Shown piece after piece: positions 28,309 through 37,991 of a stretch of DNA of 64,000 bases (its first letter is position 1; each line of letters opens with the position of its first letter). The translations under genes were made by a program, and so were the position numbers. The DNA is from Halobacillus campisalis (GTDB lineage Bacteria; Bacillota; Bacilli; Bacillales; Halobacillaceae): positions 620,001-684,000 of the forward strand of contig NZ_JAPVRC010000001.1 in assembly GCF_030345335.1 (NCBI RefSeq), written 5' to 3'. The notes under the pieces are model-generated. The model was not told the DNA's origin and did not search any database. It saw only the letters and a program-made list of their open reading frames with translations.

Positions 28309-29585
28309 CAGTCTTTCCCTCCTGCTAGTTGTTTCTTAAGAAATTCTGCAACTTCCTCTAAAGGAAGCTCTTCCTGTTGACCCGTCTCCATATCCTTTAC
28401 GGAAACGGCATTTTGTTCAATTTCTCTATCTCCTAATACAACCACATATTTTGCGTTTAAACGGTCAGCCGATTTGAATTGACCTTTCATTTTCCTTTGC
28501 AGGTAATCTTTATCCACTTGAACGCCTGCCTGCCGCAGCTGATGCGTCAAGCGAACCGATGCCTCTTCAGCCTTTTCACCGAGTGAGACGATATAACAAT
28601 CGAGCGCTTCTTCGATCGGCAATACCACACCTTCAGCTTCCAGAGCCATAAGCAGCCTTTCAATACTAAGTGCAAATCCGATACCAGATGTTTCTGGGCC
28701 ACCAATATCCTCAACGAGACCATTGTAGCGGCCGCCTCCGCTTAATGTCGTGATAGCACCGAAACCTTCCGCCCGGCTCATGATTTCAAAAGCCGTATGG
28801 TTGTAGTAATCCAGTCCACGAACTAAATTAGGGTCGATAACGTATTCGATTCCCATACGATCCAGATGAGCTTTCACTTTTTCGAAATAAGAGCGGGACT
28901 CATCATTCAAATAATCCAAAATAGACGGTGCATCAGCCATTGCCGGATGATCTTTGTCCTTTTTACAATCCAGTACTCTTAAAGGGTTCTGACCTAAACG
29001 AACCTGACAGTCCGCACATAACTCTTCCCTGTGAGGGCTGAAGTGGTCAACTAGTGCCTGCTTGTGAGCTTCTCTGCTGTCTTTATCACCAAGACTATTC
29101 ATCACGAGTGTCAAAGATTTCAGCCCAAGTTCTTCATACGCATTCATGGCGAGACCCATCACTTCGGCATCAATGGAGGGGTCATTACTCCCTAATGCTT
29201 CGATACCAAATTGGACAAACTGCCGAAGTCTTCCTTGCTGGGGACGCTCATAACGGAACATTGGACCAATATAAAAAAGTTTCGTCGGTTGATTGGGAAG
29301 ACCAAACAATTTGTTCTGCACAAAAGACCTTACTGTTGATGCCGTGCCTTCGGGACGCAGTGTAATACTTCTCCCACCACGATCTTCGAATGTATACATT
29401 TCTTTCTGAACAATATCTGTCGTGTCCCCTACTCCACGCTGGAACAATTCCGTGTGTTCAAAGATGGGGGTGCGAATTTCTTTATAATTATAGCGATGGC
29501 AGATATCCATAAGCTTACGCTCTACAAACTGCCACTTTTCTGAAGTGCCTGGTAATATGTCTTGAGTTCCTCTAGGAGCTCTCAT
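28308..29585 (-). CDS. hisS: Histidyl-tRNA synthetase
   Basis: Class IIa synthetase of 425 residues. Motif 1 region [14 protein letters not shown], motif 2 [21 protein letters not shown] (about 110), the histidine-specific [15 protein letters not shown] (about 258), motif 3 [16 protein letters not shown] and a C-terminal anticodon-binding domain are visible. GGAGG precedes the ATG. It is first in the hisS-aspS operon and sits behind a T-box leader. Confidence 0.98.
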   Translation of the reverse strand: MRAPRGTQDILPGTSEKWQFVERKLMDICHRYNYKEIRTPIFEHTELFQRGVGDTTDIVQKEMYTFEDRGGRSITLRPEGTASTVRSFVQNKLFGLPNQPTKLFYIGPMFRYERPQQGRLRQFVQFGIEALGSNDPSIDAEVMGLAMNAYEELGLKSLTLVMNSLGDKDSREAHKQALVDHFSPHREELCADCQVRLGQNPLRVLDCKKDKDHPAMADAPSILDYLNDESRSYFEKVKAHLDRMGIEYVIDPNLVRGLDYYNHTAFEIMSRAEGFGAITTLSGGGRYNGLVEDIGGPETSGIGFALSIERLLMALEAEGVVLPIEEALDCYIVSLGEKAEEASVRLTHQLRQAGVQVDKDYLQRKMKGQFKSADRLNAKYVVVLGDREIEQNAVSVKDMETGQQEELPLEEVAEFLKKQLAGGKD

Positions 29586-29631
29586 AAGCTTCTTCCTCCT
29601 TTAAGTGCTATATGAATCTGTGGACACAAAA

Positions 29632-29875
29632 AACTCCCGCCCCTTTCTAAACTCGAATAGTTTAAGAAAGGGACGGGAGTATTTCCCGCGTTGCCACCCT
29701 AGTTGAGGTATGTACCTCCGCTCATAAACAGTTAACGCCTGTCACACGTACATACCTACTGGGATTTCAGCATGTCACCTAAGAAATGTCTTTCATTTAG
29801 AGTTTACAAAGAAATGCTTCCAGCCTTAACGGCATTTCCTCTCTGTTTGCAAAGGATCTAAATTACTTTTTTCCT
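29632..29875 (-). ncRNA. T-box leader of hisS-aspS
   Basis: The minus strand contains the T-box AGGGTGGCAACGCG (29687-29700). A strong terminator lies downstream, with ACTCCCG at 29632 pairing with CGGGAGT ending at 29680 around an AAGGG stem, and a Stem I region extends to about 29875. A GTGACATGCTG stretch in Stem I could present GAC (Asp), but the specifier was not modelled. The 5' end is approximate. Confidence 0.92.
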
Positions 29876-30060
29876 CAATGGTTTTCAATCGATTCATATG
29901 GAATATGGATACTATCATAATGTTTAGACTTATGCTATGTCAAGCGTAACAGCAATAAATTACGTACTACTTTAAAAAGATTGTAGATTAAAGAAGGGAA
30001 AGTCACTTTTTTGTCGAATAAGTTAAAGCATTCTTATATTATGGAGGTGACAAAAGTTTT

Positions 30061-31533
30061 ATGAAAGGTTGGATGTCGATAGTATTTATTTTAGCTTGCT
30101 TACTTTGGCTGATTCCGACGGCCGTTCACGCTGACAGCGTCAAGGTGCAGGTTGACAATTTGAACGTCCGCTCAGGTCCTGATCTTTCACATTCTGTTTT
30201 GGGCAAAGTCCAAAAAGATGAAACGCATTCAATAGTTGACCAAAAAGACGATTGGATAAAGATCAAATGGGATAACAAGACGGGTTGGATCGCAGATTGG
30301 CTAGTCAATGTTAAGCAAGAAGAAACAGTAAAATCAAAAGTGGATTATTTAAGAGTCCGCGGAAAATCAGGGATGGACGGAGAAGTCCAAGATTATCTCA
30401 TGAAAGATGAGGAAGTTACCAAATTAGATCAAAAGGGTGACTGGGTGCTGATCGATCAAAATACAGCATCTGGTTGGGTACACAAAAGTTATTTGAGTAC
30501 ATACTCTAAGGAACAGCCTAAAGAAACCTCTGAATCCGAGCTTTCAAAATCACTTGGTAAAGTAAAAGTGGCTGCAGCTGTCTTAAATGTAAGAAGTAAG
30601 GCTACCTCAAACAGTTCTATACTTACCCAAGTAAAAAAAGAAGACAGCTTTGAATATTCTGAGGAGAAACAAGGCTGGTACAAAATTAGTCTCGACAATA
30701 ATAAAACAGGCTGGGTTGCCGGTTGGTTAGTGACAAAGGATAATTCTTCATCGGCCACACCTCAATCACAATCAAAAGTGACACTGCAGTATAACGCTAC
30801 TAACTTAAGAAGTGGACCTTCTACCAATCACAAAGTTATTAGCAGCGCCGATAAGGGTGACCAATTCAGCGTGATCAGTAAAGAGGGATCCTGGTATAGA
30901 GTTTCATACAAAGATAGCAGCGCCTATGTAGCAGGATGGACAGTGAAAGAAAGCAAATCCTCAAATATCAAATCTGCTTCAGTATCTAAAGGAAACTTAC
31001 AAGGTAAAACAATTGTGCTAGATGCGGGGCATGGCGGTTTCGACCCTGGAGCTATAGGCCGTAACGGCACTTATGAAAAGACTCTTACTTTGCAAACCGC
31101 TCAAGACCTTAAATCCACACTGGAACAAAATGGTGCAAGTGTTGTGATGACAAGGACTAATGATTCTTATTTATCTTTATCTGCCCGGGCAGCAATATCG
31201 AACGCTTCAAGTGGCGACGTGTTTATCAGTGTTCATTATAATAGTGTTCCTGCTTCTAATAGTGCAACAGGGATCAATACTTATTTTTATAATGATAGCA
31301 CGCGATCTCTTGCATCCAACGTTCAATCAGGCCTCATCAACTCCACGGGGCTGCGTGATCGAGGTATAGCAAACGGAAACTTCCACATACTGCGCAATAA
31401 CCAAAAACCTTCCGTGTTAGTTGAACTAGGTTTCATCTCTGACGTGAACGAAGAGAAGACGGTTAATAGTTCAAGTTTTCAGTCCAAAGCCAGTCAAGGA
31501 ATTACAAATGGATTAATTAATTATTTTAAATAG
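30061..31533 (+). CDS. yrvJ: N-acetylmuramoyl-L-alanine amidase with four SH3b domains (YrvJ-like)
   Basis: Secreted cell-wall amidase of 490 residues. There is a signal peptide (about 1-25, ending VHADS), four bacterial SH3 domains (about 28-85, 90-148, 168-227 and 240-299), each with an LNVRSGP- or LRVRG-like start and a GWxxxWLV-like end, then an Amidase_3 domain (about 316-490). Zinc and catalytic residues are His324 (DAGHGG), Glu339, His392 (SVHYN) and Glu455 (LVELGF). The ribosome-binding site GGAGGTGAC lies 9 bases before the ATG. Its place between hisS and dtd matches B. subtilis yrvJ. Confidence 0.94.
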   Translation: MKGWMSIVFILACLLWLIPTAVHADSVKVQVDNLNVRSGPDLSHSVLGKVQKDETHSIVDQKDDWIKIKWDNKTGWIADWLVNVKQEETVKSKVDYLRVRGKSGMDGEVQDYLMKDEEVTKLDQKGDWVLIDQNTASGWVHKSYLSTYSKEQPKETSESELSKSLGKVKVAAAVLNVRSKATSNSSILTQVKKEDSFEYSEEKQGWYKISLDNNKTGWVAGWLVTKDNSSSATPQSQSKVTLQYNATNLRSGPSTNHKVISSADKGDQFSVISKEGSWYRVSYKDSSAYVAGWTVKESKSSNIKSASVSKGNLQGKTIVLDAGHGGFDPGAIGRNGTYEKTLTLQTAQDLKSTLEQNGASVVMTRTNDSYLSLSARAAISNASSGDVFISVHYNSVPASNSATGINTYFYNDSTRSLASNVQSGLINSTGLRDRGIANGNFHILRNNQKPSVLVELGFISDVNEEKTVNSSSFQSKASQGITNGLINYFK

Positions 31534-31566
31534 ATTCTTTTACTAATAGCTGGGTTACAAGTGGTT

Positions 31567-31754
31567 GTTGTATTTCATAAAAGAGCTCTACAACTTTATT
31601 GCAGTATTGTGGAAGGATGGGTTTCGAGATACTTATAGGGCAGAGAGGCGGAAGGAAACGGTGAGATTCCCGCCCCACGGAAAGCGAACGTTGTCCTTTT
31701 GCCCTATACTCCCCATATGTCTCGAATCGAAGTCTTCAAGATGTGAATATCAAC
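31567..31754. repeat. Short copy (188 bp) of a dispersed inverted-repeat element
   Basis: Left end GTTGTATTTCATAAAAGAG and right end GTGAATATCAAC (31743-31754) are imperfect complements. Inside, TTCGAGA (31622-31628) pairs with TCTCGAA (31720-31726), and TATAGGGCA (31634-31642) with TGCCCTATA (31700-31708), enclosing a core with GGAAAGCGAACG. The ends and core match the elements at 42426-43275 and 55341-55932. It is non-coding; the 66-codon reading through it is considered spurious. Confidence 0.75.
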
Positions 31755-31776
31755 ACGGAAATTGAAAAGAGACTAA

Positions 31777-31818
31777 ATAAAAACAAGCAAGTGCTTAAAA
31801 AAGCTCTTGCTTGTTTTT
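31777..31818. terminator. Bidirectional terminator between yrvJ and dtd
   Basis: AAACAAGCAAG (31781-31791) pairs with CTTGCTTGTTT (31806-31816), with an A run before and a T run after, so it can serve the convergent genes on both strands. Confidence 0.88.
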
Positions 31819-32264
31819 TATCGATCTTTACTATCTAGTATGAGCGTGACGGGGCCACTATTCAGTAATTGAACCTCCATCATTTCTCCGAAGGCTCCAG
31901 TTTCCACTTCAACACCTTCGTTTCGTACAAACTGGTTAAAGCTCTCATATAATTCATTAGCTAACTCCGGTTTAGCAGCCTTCATAAAATTAGGCCGCCT
32001 TCCTTTGCGAGTTTCACCATATAAAGTGAACTGGGAAATGGATAGAATTTTCCCCTTCACATCTAGAAGGGAATCATTCAACTTATCTTGTTCATCTTCA
32101 AAGATCCGCAAGTGAGGAATTTTCTTAGCTAAGTATCGAGCGTCTTCTTCTGTATCTTCATGAGTCACACCCAATAAGACAACAAGTCCTTCATTAATTT
32201 CCCCGATGCTCTGCCCCTCAACTTTTACAGAAGCGGGGCCACTACGCTGAACTACTGCTCTCAA
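31818..32264 (-). CDS. dtd: D-aminoacyl-tRNA deacylase
   Basis: Removes D-amino acids from mischarged tRNAs. The 148 residues show [16 protein letters not shown] at the start, the active-site [18 protein letters not shown] (about 76-93, SQFTL motif) and the C-terminal [11 protein letters not shown] (the GPVT motif). It lies 18 bases downstream of relA and is probably cotranscribed with it. Confidence 0.96.
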   Translation of the reverse strand: MRAVVQRSGPASVKVEGQSIGEINEGLVVLLGVTHEDTEEDARYLAKKIPHLRIFEDEQDKLNDSLLDVKGKILSISQFTLYGETRKGRRPNFMKAAKPELANELYESFNQFVRNEGVEVETGAFGEMMEVQLLNSGPVTLILDSKDR

Positions 32265-32282
32265 ATCAATTCACTCCCGTTC

Positions 32283-34487
32283 CTACTGCATGACTCGACG
32301 TACTGTATATACTTCCTGGATTTGTTTTATACGTTCCACTATTTTTCGTAAGTGATCCGTATTTTGAATCAAAATAGTAATATGAATAGTAGCCATCTTA
32401 TTACGATCAGATTTACCCGTTACAGCTGTTATATTTGTTTTAGTTTCATTCACCGCTTGAAGTACTTCATTTAAGAGCCCCCGGCGGTCGTACCCCCATA
32501 TTTCTAAATCAACATGATACTGTTTAGTATCAGCTGGTCCTTTTTCCCAATAGACAGGAAGCAAGCGGGTTTGAGCTTCTTCCGTCTGCACATTAGGGCA
32601 ATCCGAACGGTGTACTGATACTCCCCGCCCTTTTGTGATATATCCAACGATATCATCACCTGGAACCGGGTTACAACATTTGGATAGTCGCACAAGTAAG
32701 TTATCGACGCCTTCGACACGGACGCCTGAATCTTTTTTACTTTTCGAAGTCGATGTCTTGATTTCAGTCGTTGATACATCCGCTAACGTTTGTTCGAGAT
32801 CCTGCGCTTTTTGAATTTGTCTCCGCAGTTTTTCTGTTAACCTTGTGGCGATTTGGGAAGCCGTGATCCCCTGGTACCCTACAGCTGCAAACATATCCTC
32901 ATCATTTGCGAAATTGAACTTTTCAGATACTCTCTGCAAATTATCTGAAGTGAATACTTCTTTCGGCTGAAGATTCATGTTGCGGATTTCTCGTTCGACG
33001 GAATCGCGGCCTTTTATTACATTTTCTTCTTTCCGCTGACGTTTAAAAAACTGTTTAATCTTATTCTTAGCTTGAGAAGTCTGAGCCAATTTGATCCAGT
33101 CCTGAGAGGGTCCATAGGAGTGTTTAGACGTCATCATTTCTACGATATCACCTGTGTTGAGCTGGTAATCAAGCGGCTCCATTTTGCCATTCACTTTTGC
33201 ACCAATCGTCTGGTTGCCGACTTCTGTGTGGATACGGTAAGCAAAATCGATCGGCACTGACCCTGAAGGAAGTTCCACCACTTCTCCTTTTGGGGTGAAG
33301 ACATAGACCATATCCGAAAACAAATCCACTTTGAGCGATTCCATGAACTCTTCGGCATCATGGGTTTCACTCTGAGATTCTAAAATTTCTCTAAACCACG
33401 TCAGCTTTTCTTCAAACGAGTGCTTGGAGGTTGCTTCTCTTCCCTCTTTGTAAGCCCAGTGAGCCGCAATTCCGTATTCAGCGATCTCATGCATTTCATG
33501 AGTGCGTATCTGAACTTCAAGGGGATCTCCTTTAGGTCCGATAACTGTCGTATGCAGGGACTGGTAAAGGTTTGGTTTAGGCATGGCAATGTAATCTTTG
33601 AAACGCCCTGGCATCGGTTTCCAGCATGTGTGAATTATGCCTAAGACAGCATAACAATCTTTAATACTGTTCACTAAAATTCTTACAGCCAGTAAATCAT
33701 AAATTTCATTGAATTGTTTATTTTGCAAAACCATTTTACGATAAATACTATACAAATGTTTCGGACGCCCGTTAAGATCCGCTTCGATGTTAACGTCATC
33801 AAGCTGGGACCTTATTTCGTTCATGACGTCATCGATATAAAATTCTCTTTCGTTTCTCTTTTGTTTCATCAAATGAACGATTCGATAGTACTGCTGAGGA
33901 TTCAGATAACGTAAAGCAGTATCCTCAAGCTCCCATTTAATCGTTGAAATCCCTAACCTGTGAGCTAAAGGCGCAAAAATTTCCAATGTTTCATTGGAGA
34001 TTCTGCGCTGTTTCTCAGACGGCAGATGTTTAAGGGTTCTCATATTGTGTAAACGGTCAGCAAGTTTAATCAGAATAACTCTCATATCTTTAGCCATTGC
34101 CACAAACATCTTTCTATGGTTTTCAGCTTGCTGAGCTTCTTTTGATTTATATTTAATTTTCCCCAATTTTGTAACACCGTCAACTAGCATAGATACTTCC
34201 TCGCCAAACTGTTTCTCTATATCCTCAAGTGTATAATCGGTATCTTCTACAACATCATGAAGAAAACCGCCGGCAATTGTCTCGGGGTCCATTTCTAAAT
34301 TGACGAGAATACCAGCAACTTGAATGGGATGTATGATATAAGGTTCCCCGGACTTACGGTATTGCTCGCTATGAGCCTGATTGGCAAACTCAAAAGCCCT
34401 CCGTATAAAACCGAGATCCTTTTCATTCATATAGGAGGCAGCCTGCTCTATCACTTCTTCAGCTGTTAAAATTTTGTCTTTAGCCAT
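32283..34487 (-). CDS. relA: Bifunctional (p)ppGpp synthetase/hydrolase Rel
   Basis: Long RSH enzyme of 734 residues that makes and degrades (p)ppGpp in the stringent response. Domains in order: HD hydrolase with [18 protein letters not shown] and [13 protein letters not shown] (about 48-80), synthetase with [28 protein letters not shown] (about 285), TGS ([24 protein letters not shown], about 395), a helical/zinc-finger region with [13 protein letters not shown] (about 605), and ACT (about 660-734). The HD residues are intact, so both activities are expected. A promoter and an inverted repeat lie upstream. Confidence 0.97.
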   Translation of the reverse strand: MAKDKILTAEEVIEQAASYMNEKDLGFIRRAFEFANQAHSEQYRKSGEPYIIHPIQVAGILVNLEMDPETIAGGFLHDVVEDTDYTLEDIEKQFGEEVSMLVDGVTKLGKIKYKSKEAQQAENHRKMFVAMAKDMRVILIKLADRLHNMRTLKHLPSEKQRRISNETLEIFAPLAHRLGISTIKWELEDTALRYLNPQQYYRIVHLMKQKRNEREFYIDDVMNEIRSQLDDVNIEADLNGRPKHLYSIYRKMVLQNKQFNEIYDLLAVRILVNSIKDCYAVLGIIHTCWKPMPGRFKDYIAMPKPNLYQSLHTTVIGPKGDPLEVQIRTHEMHEIAEYGIAAHWAYKEGREATSKHSFEEKLTWFREILESQSETHDAEEFMESLKVDLFSDMVYVFTPKGEVVELPSGSVPIDFAYRIHTEVGNQTIGAKVNGKMEPLDYQLNTGDIVEMMTSKHSYGPSQDWIKLAQTSQAKNKIKQFFKRQRKEENVIKGRDSVEREIRNMNLQPKEVFTSDNLQRVSEKFNFANDEDMFAAVGYQGITASQIATRLTEKLRRQIQKAQDLEQTLADVSTTEIKTSTSKSKKDSGVRVEGVDNLLVRLSKCCNPVPGDDIVGYITKGRGVSVHRSDCPNVQTEEAQTRLLPVYWEKGPADTKQYHVDLEIWGYDRRGLLNEVLQAVNETKTNITAVTGKSDRNKMATIHITILIQNTDHLRKIVERIKQIQEVYTVRRVMQ

Positions 34488-34541
34488 ACAATCACCCTGA
34501 TTTCTCTATGCTTCCTAAAATTTAGTAGTGGTTTAGTTTTC

Positions 34542-34570
34542 ATTATCAAAAAAAGACGAGAAAAAGTAAA
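34542..34570 (-). promoter_or_regulatory. Putative sigma-A promoter of relA
   Basis: On the minus strand TTTACT (34565-34570) and GATAAT (34542-34547) are separated by exactly 17 bases, about 55 bases before the relA ATG. An inverted repeat lies just upstream at 34581-34601. Confidence 0.55.
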
Positions 34571-34580
34571 GAAAAAACGT

Positions 34581-34601
34581 CTATTCACAATCAGTGAATA
34601 G
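34581..34601. promoter_or_regulatory. Inverted repeat upstream of the relA promoter
   Basis: CTATTCAC (34581-34588) and GTGAATAG (34594-34601) form a perfect 8-bp dyad with a 5-base centre, 10 bases upstream of the proposed -35. It lacks a U tract, so an operator is possible but unproven. Confidence 0.35.
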
Positions 34602-34631
34602 GACTGATTATTTGTGAACTGAAAGAATCTA

Positions 34632-34661
34632 AAACAAAGAGCGCCCTAACTTAGGGCACTC
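34632..34661 (-). terminator. Terminator of apt
   Basis: GAGCGCCCTAA (34639-34649) pairs with TTAGGGCACTC (34651-34661), with one G-U-type mismatch. A U-rich tail follows on the minus strand, just after the apt stop. Confidence 0.8.
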
Positions 34662-34667
34662 TCCATC

Positions 34668-35180
34668 TTAATATTGCATTAGTGTCAAAACATCATAACC
34701 GTCCAGCTTATCTCGGCCATCTAAGTAAGTGAGCTCAACTAAAAATGCGCATCCAGCAACTACACCGCCAAGTTGTTCCACTAAGTTGATGGTAGCTTCG
34801 ATTGTGCCGCCTGTAGCCAGTAAGTCATCTACGATAAGTACTCGCTGTCCCGGTTTAATCGCGTCTTTATGAAGGGTAAGAACATCTTTACCGTATTCTA
34901 AGCCATAATCAACTTTAATAGTTTCTCTTGGGAGTTTACCTTCTTTTCTTACAGGTGCAAATCCGATTTCCAGTGCATACGAAACTGGACAACCCACGAT
35001 GAATCCTCGCGCTTCGGGACCTACAATGATGTCTATTTCTTTATCCTTGGAATATTCTACAATCTCATCAACCGCAGATTTAAAAGCCTTCCCGTTATCC
35101 ATCAATGGGGTGATGTCTTTAAATTTAATTCCCTTTTTAGGCCAGTCTTCCACGATAGCAATATGTTCTTTATAATCCAT
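34668..35180 (-). CDS. apt: Adenine phosphoribosyltransferase
   Basis: Converts adenine and PRPP to AMP in purine salvage. The 170 residues match the family. There is [17 protein letters not shown] (about 54), the loop [20 protein letters not shown] (about 78), and the PRPP-binding [16 protein letters not shown] (about 113). The start overlaps the end of recJ by 11 bases. Confidence 0.97.
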   Translation of the reverse strand: MDYKEHIAIVEDWPKKGIKFKDITPLMDNGKAFKSAVDEIVEYSKDKEIDIIVGPEARGFIVGCPVSYALEIGFAPVRKEGKLPRETIKVDYGLEYGKDVLTLHKDAIKPGQRVLIVDDLLATGGTIEATINLVEQLGGVVAGCAFLVELTYLDGRDKLDGYDVLTLMQY

Positions 35181-37497
35181 TTAATACTTCCTCCTTGACG
35201 GGCTGTCTCTGTTTATCGAACCAGCCTTTCAGCTCTTTATATGTCGAATAATAGAGAGCCTGTTCCACATGTAATTGTTCTTTCCTCTGTTTATATAGAG
35301 AAGACTCTGATAAGTCTTTCTGAGCAGGAGCAGATTCAAGTGTAATAAGACCATCTTCCATTTTAACAAAACCAAGTTCAAAAAACACCTGGGAAATAAA
35401 ATCAATCATTGAAGCATTCCAGCCTTTTCTTTGAGCAAGTCTTTCCCGGTCATTTTTCAGATGAAAAGATTTTTGCTTTACAAGCATACCATAAAACCAC
35501 TTAAAATGATCTCTCGTAGGCCATGAAGTGAAAAAAGCACTATCATCGATTTGATAACAAGCATAAATATTATCCGGCGCAAGCTTGTGAACAACGTTTG
35601 ATACATGAGAAAGCTGTTCCGGCAGATCGATAAAAACGAGCCCCTGAACATCTGCTGCAGTCAACTTATCTATTTCATCATAGTGAATAACGGGCACATT
35701 AGCAGGAGGCGTGGTCTCTTGTTGGAATCGAACAGCTGTCGCAGTTTGTCCAGCAGGAAATTTCAAATTCTTTTCCAGATGCTTGGAGCCGCGATAATCA
35801 AACAGCTGCCAGGATTGGACTTCCAGATCTTTGATCATAATTTGAACGTTTTTGCGTCCGTTCCATTCATTAATACTAAGCTCTCCCACTATATCCAGTT
35901 CTGAAGCCGGCGCAATTTGAGAATATAAATCACCTAAACCAAAAGCGATACCGTCCAACTTGCTTGTATCTTTCTTAAAGCTGAATTTCAAATGATTTTG
36001 TCTGCTTCCTATTAAGCGTATTTCTTTAGGCGTTTCTTTTATATGAAATAAGGGCTTTGGATTGCCCATGCCAAAAGGTCTCAACTTGTTGATCTCTTCG
36101 ATTTGCTGAAGGGTAATCTCTTCTATTCCTATTGACATCTCCACGTTCAAAACTTGCTGATAATCGTCATCACTAAGCTTGTTCTGCGCCATTTCACATA
36201 ACTTCGACCTTACTGAATCCACTTCATCTATAGACAAAGTCATTCCTGCCGCCTGAGCATGTCCGCCAAAATGAATAAAATGATCTCTGATTTCCATGCA
36301 GTTTGAGAACAAGTCGAATGCATCAATACTTCTTGCGGATCCTTTGGCTTGCTGCTTTTCAGAGTCAATCGCAAGTACGATAGCCGGCCGATCAAACTGA
36401 CGCACGAGCTTGGAAGCGACGATTCCGAGAACCCCGGGGTTCCATCCCTCTTTAGCTACCACGATGACTTCTCCTAATGGCTGCTCCTCATTCATCAGGA
36501 TCTCTTCTGCTTCTTTAGCGGTTTGTGTGACGATCTTTTGACGTTCCTGATTCAACTGGTTGATATACTCCGCGAGCTGCACGGCTTCCTCACGAACTTC
36601 TGTTAAAAAAAGCTCTACAGCAGGAGAAGCATCTTGAAGACGGCCAACTGCGTTAACTCTCGGTCCTATAGTGAATCCAACCATTTCCTCATCAATAGTG
36701 CCTTCAATTCCACATACTTCTTTTAAGCTTTTCAGTCCTATGCGTTTTGATTGGGATAAAGCTTTTAATCCTAAATGAACAAGAGCACGATTCTCATCCT
36801 TTAAAGGTACCAGGTCCGCAATCGTCCCCAAAGCAACCATATCAAGAAGGTGTTGAGGAAATCGCCCAAGAAGAGCTTGCGCAAACTTAAACGCTACTCC
36901 TACTCCTGCCAATTCATTGAAAGGATAATCTGGTGATGTTTTAGGATGAATGATGGAATAAGCCTCGGGTAAAGATTCTTGAACTTCATGGTGATCAGTA
37001 ATAATCAAATCGACACCTAATTGTTTCGCCACTTCTGCTTCATGGACTCCAGCTATCCCATTATCTACTGTAATGATGATACCCACACCCGAGGCAGCCG
37101 CTTCTTTAAAGGCTTCCTCATTAGGACCATAGCCTTCTGTAAAGCGGTTCGGAATGTAAAAATCACAAACTGCTCCAGCCTCTCGCAACGCTTCGATCAT
37201 CACAGTTGTCGAGCTCACACCATCTGCATCATAATCTCCATAAACAAGAATAGGCTCACCTTGCGCAATAGCTTGTTTGACTCTATCCACAGATTTCTCC
37301 ATTCCCTGTAATAGTAGAGGGTCATGCAAATCATTTTGAGAAGGATGCAAGAAACGGTCAACTTCTGTGAGCTCTGTTATATTTCTTCTTTCAAGCATAC
37401 GTCTCGTCAATTCAGAAACTCCTTTAATCTTAGGAGATTCAAAGTTTTCATTATCTTCATTATATGTAAAGTTCCATTTAGTTTTACTTGGTAACAT
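35170..37497 (-). CDS. recJ: Single-strand DNA 5'-3' exonuclease RecJ
   Basis: DHH-family exonuclease used in recombination and mismatch or base-excision repair. The 775-residue product has motif [16 protein letters not shown] (about 80), [12 protein letters not shown], motif III DHHEVQE, and [11 protein letters not shown] of the DHHA1 domain (about 410). An OB-fold and the long C-terminal region of Bacillus-type RecJ follow. The ATG at 37497 follows AGGGGTGA; an upstream start at 37527 lacks one. Confidence 0.95.
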   Translation of the reverse strand: MLPSKTKWNFTYNEDNENFESPKIKGVSELTRRMLERRNITELTEVDRFLHPSQNDLHDPLLLQGMEKSVDRVKQAIAQGEPILVYGDYDADGVSSTTVMIEALREAGAVCDFYIPNRFTEGYGPNEEAFKEAAASGVGIIITVDNGIAGVHEAEVAKQLGVDLIITDHHEVQESLPEAYSIIHPKTSPDYPFNELAGVGVAFKFAQALLGRFPQHLLDMVALGTIADLVPLKDENRALVHLGLKALSQSKRIGLKSLKEVCGIEGTIDEEMVGFTIGPRVNAVGRLQDASPAVELFLTEVREEAVQLAEYINQLNQERQKIVTQTAKEAEEILMNEEQPLGEVIVVAKEGWNPGVLGIVASKLVRQFDRPAIVLAIDSEKQQAKGSARSIDAFDLFSNCMEIRDHFIHFGGHAQAAGMTLSIDEVDSVRSKLCEMAQNKLSDDDYQQVLNVEMSIGIEEITLQQIEEINKLRPFGMGNPKPLFHIKETPKEIRLIGSRQNHLKFSFKKDTSKLDGIAFGLGDLYSQIAPASELDIVGELSINEWNGRKNVQIMIKDLEVQSWQLFDYRGSKHLEKNLKFPAGQTATAVRFQQETTPPANVPVIHYDEIDKLTAADVQGLVFIDLPEQLSHVSNVVHKLAPDNIYACYQIDDSAFFTSWPTRDHFKWFYGMLVKQKSFHLKNDRERLAQRKGWNASMIDFISQVFFELGFVKMEDGLITLESAPAQKDLSESSLYKQRKEQLHVEQALYYSTYKELKGWFDKQRQPVKEEVLNGL

Positions 37498-37557
37498 AAG
37501 TTCACCCCTGACTAATCCATTATACAAGAGGTCATCAGGGGGAGCAAATGTGATTAT

Positions 37558-37893
37558 TTAACTGTTTGAGTTCGTCTCTTCTCCGATGTCGGAAGAATCA
37601 TCTGCGGGACGCATGTCTTCAGAATTTGAAGTAGTCGTTGAACTGGAATTTTCATTCATCTTCTCATTTTTCAATTGCTTAATTTCTCGTTTTAACTGAT
37701 AAAATCTCCGAGCTCCTACTAAAGCAGTAATCAACCCTCCTAAAAGCACGGAGAATAATATGACGAGAATAAGCGGTGCTTGTCCGGAACCGAACAAGTA
37801 GTTGACTTCAACATTGCCTACATTAATAACTGCAAACACAGCTACAATTAACGCAAATATAAGTGCAAAAATAAAATAAGTCTGTCCTTTCAA
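37558..37893 (-). CDS. yrvD: LapA-domain (DUF1049) membrane protein YrvD
   Basis: Small protein with two membrane helices (about 5-25 and 38-60), the LapA pattern NVEVNYLFGSGQAPLILVILFSVLLGGLI in outline, then a coiled coil and a Ser/Asp/Glu-rich tail. The TTG at 37893 (111 residues) is favoured. The ATG at 37911 lies on the AAGGAGG that would serve as the ribosome-binding site, 8 bases before the TTG. It sits between recJ and secDF as in B. subtilis. Function is unknown. Confidence 0.83.
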   Translation of the reverse strand: MKGQTYFIFALIFALIVAVFAVINVGNVEVNYLFGSGQAPLILVILFSVLLGGLITALVGARRFYQLKREIKQLKNEKMNENSSSTTTSNSEDMRPADDSSDIGEETNSNS

Positions 37894-37953
37894 TGGTAGA
37901 ACCTCCTTCATCCATAGTTATTGTATTTATACCCTGATTCATCCTCGTATAAT

Positions 37954-37986
37954 CAAAAACAAGGCTGCCTCTGTAAGACAGCCTTG
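37954..37986 (-). terminator. Terminator of secDF
   Basis: CAAGGCTG (37960-37967) pairs with CAGCCTTG (37979-37986) and is followed by a U tract on the minus strand. Confidence 0.82.
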
Positions 37987-37991
37987 CGTTG

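Noticed and set aside
30011-30040. TTGTCG-18-TATATT as a promoter for the amidase gene
   Set aside because: Its start point would fall inside the Shine-Dalgarno sequence, so it is unlikely to be used.
31565-31765. A 66-codon plus-strand frame in the 188-bp element
   Set aside because: It is coextensive with the inverted-repeat element and has no family resemblance.
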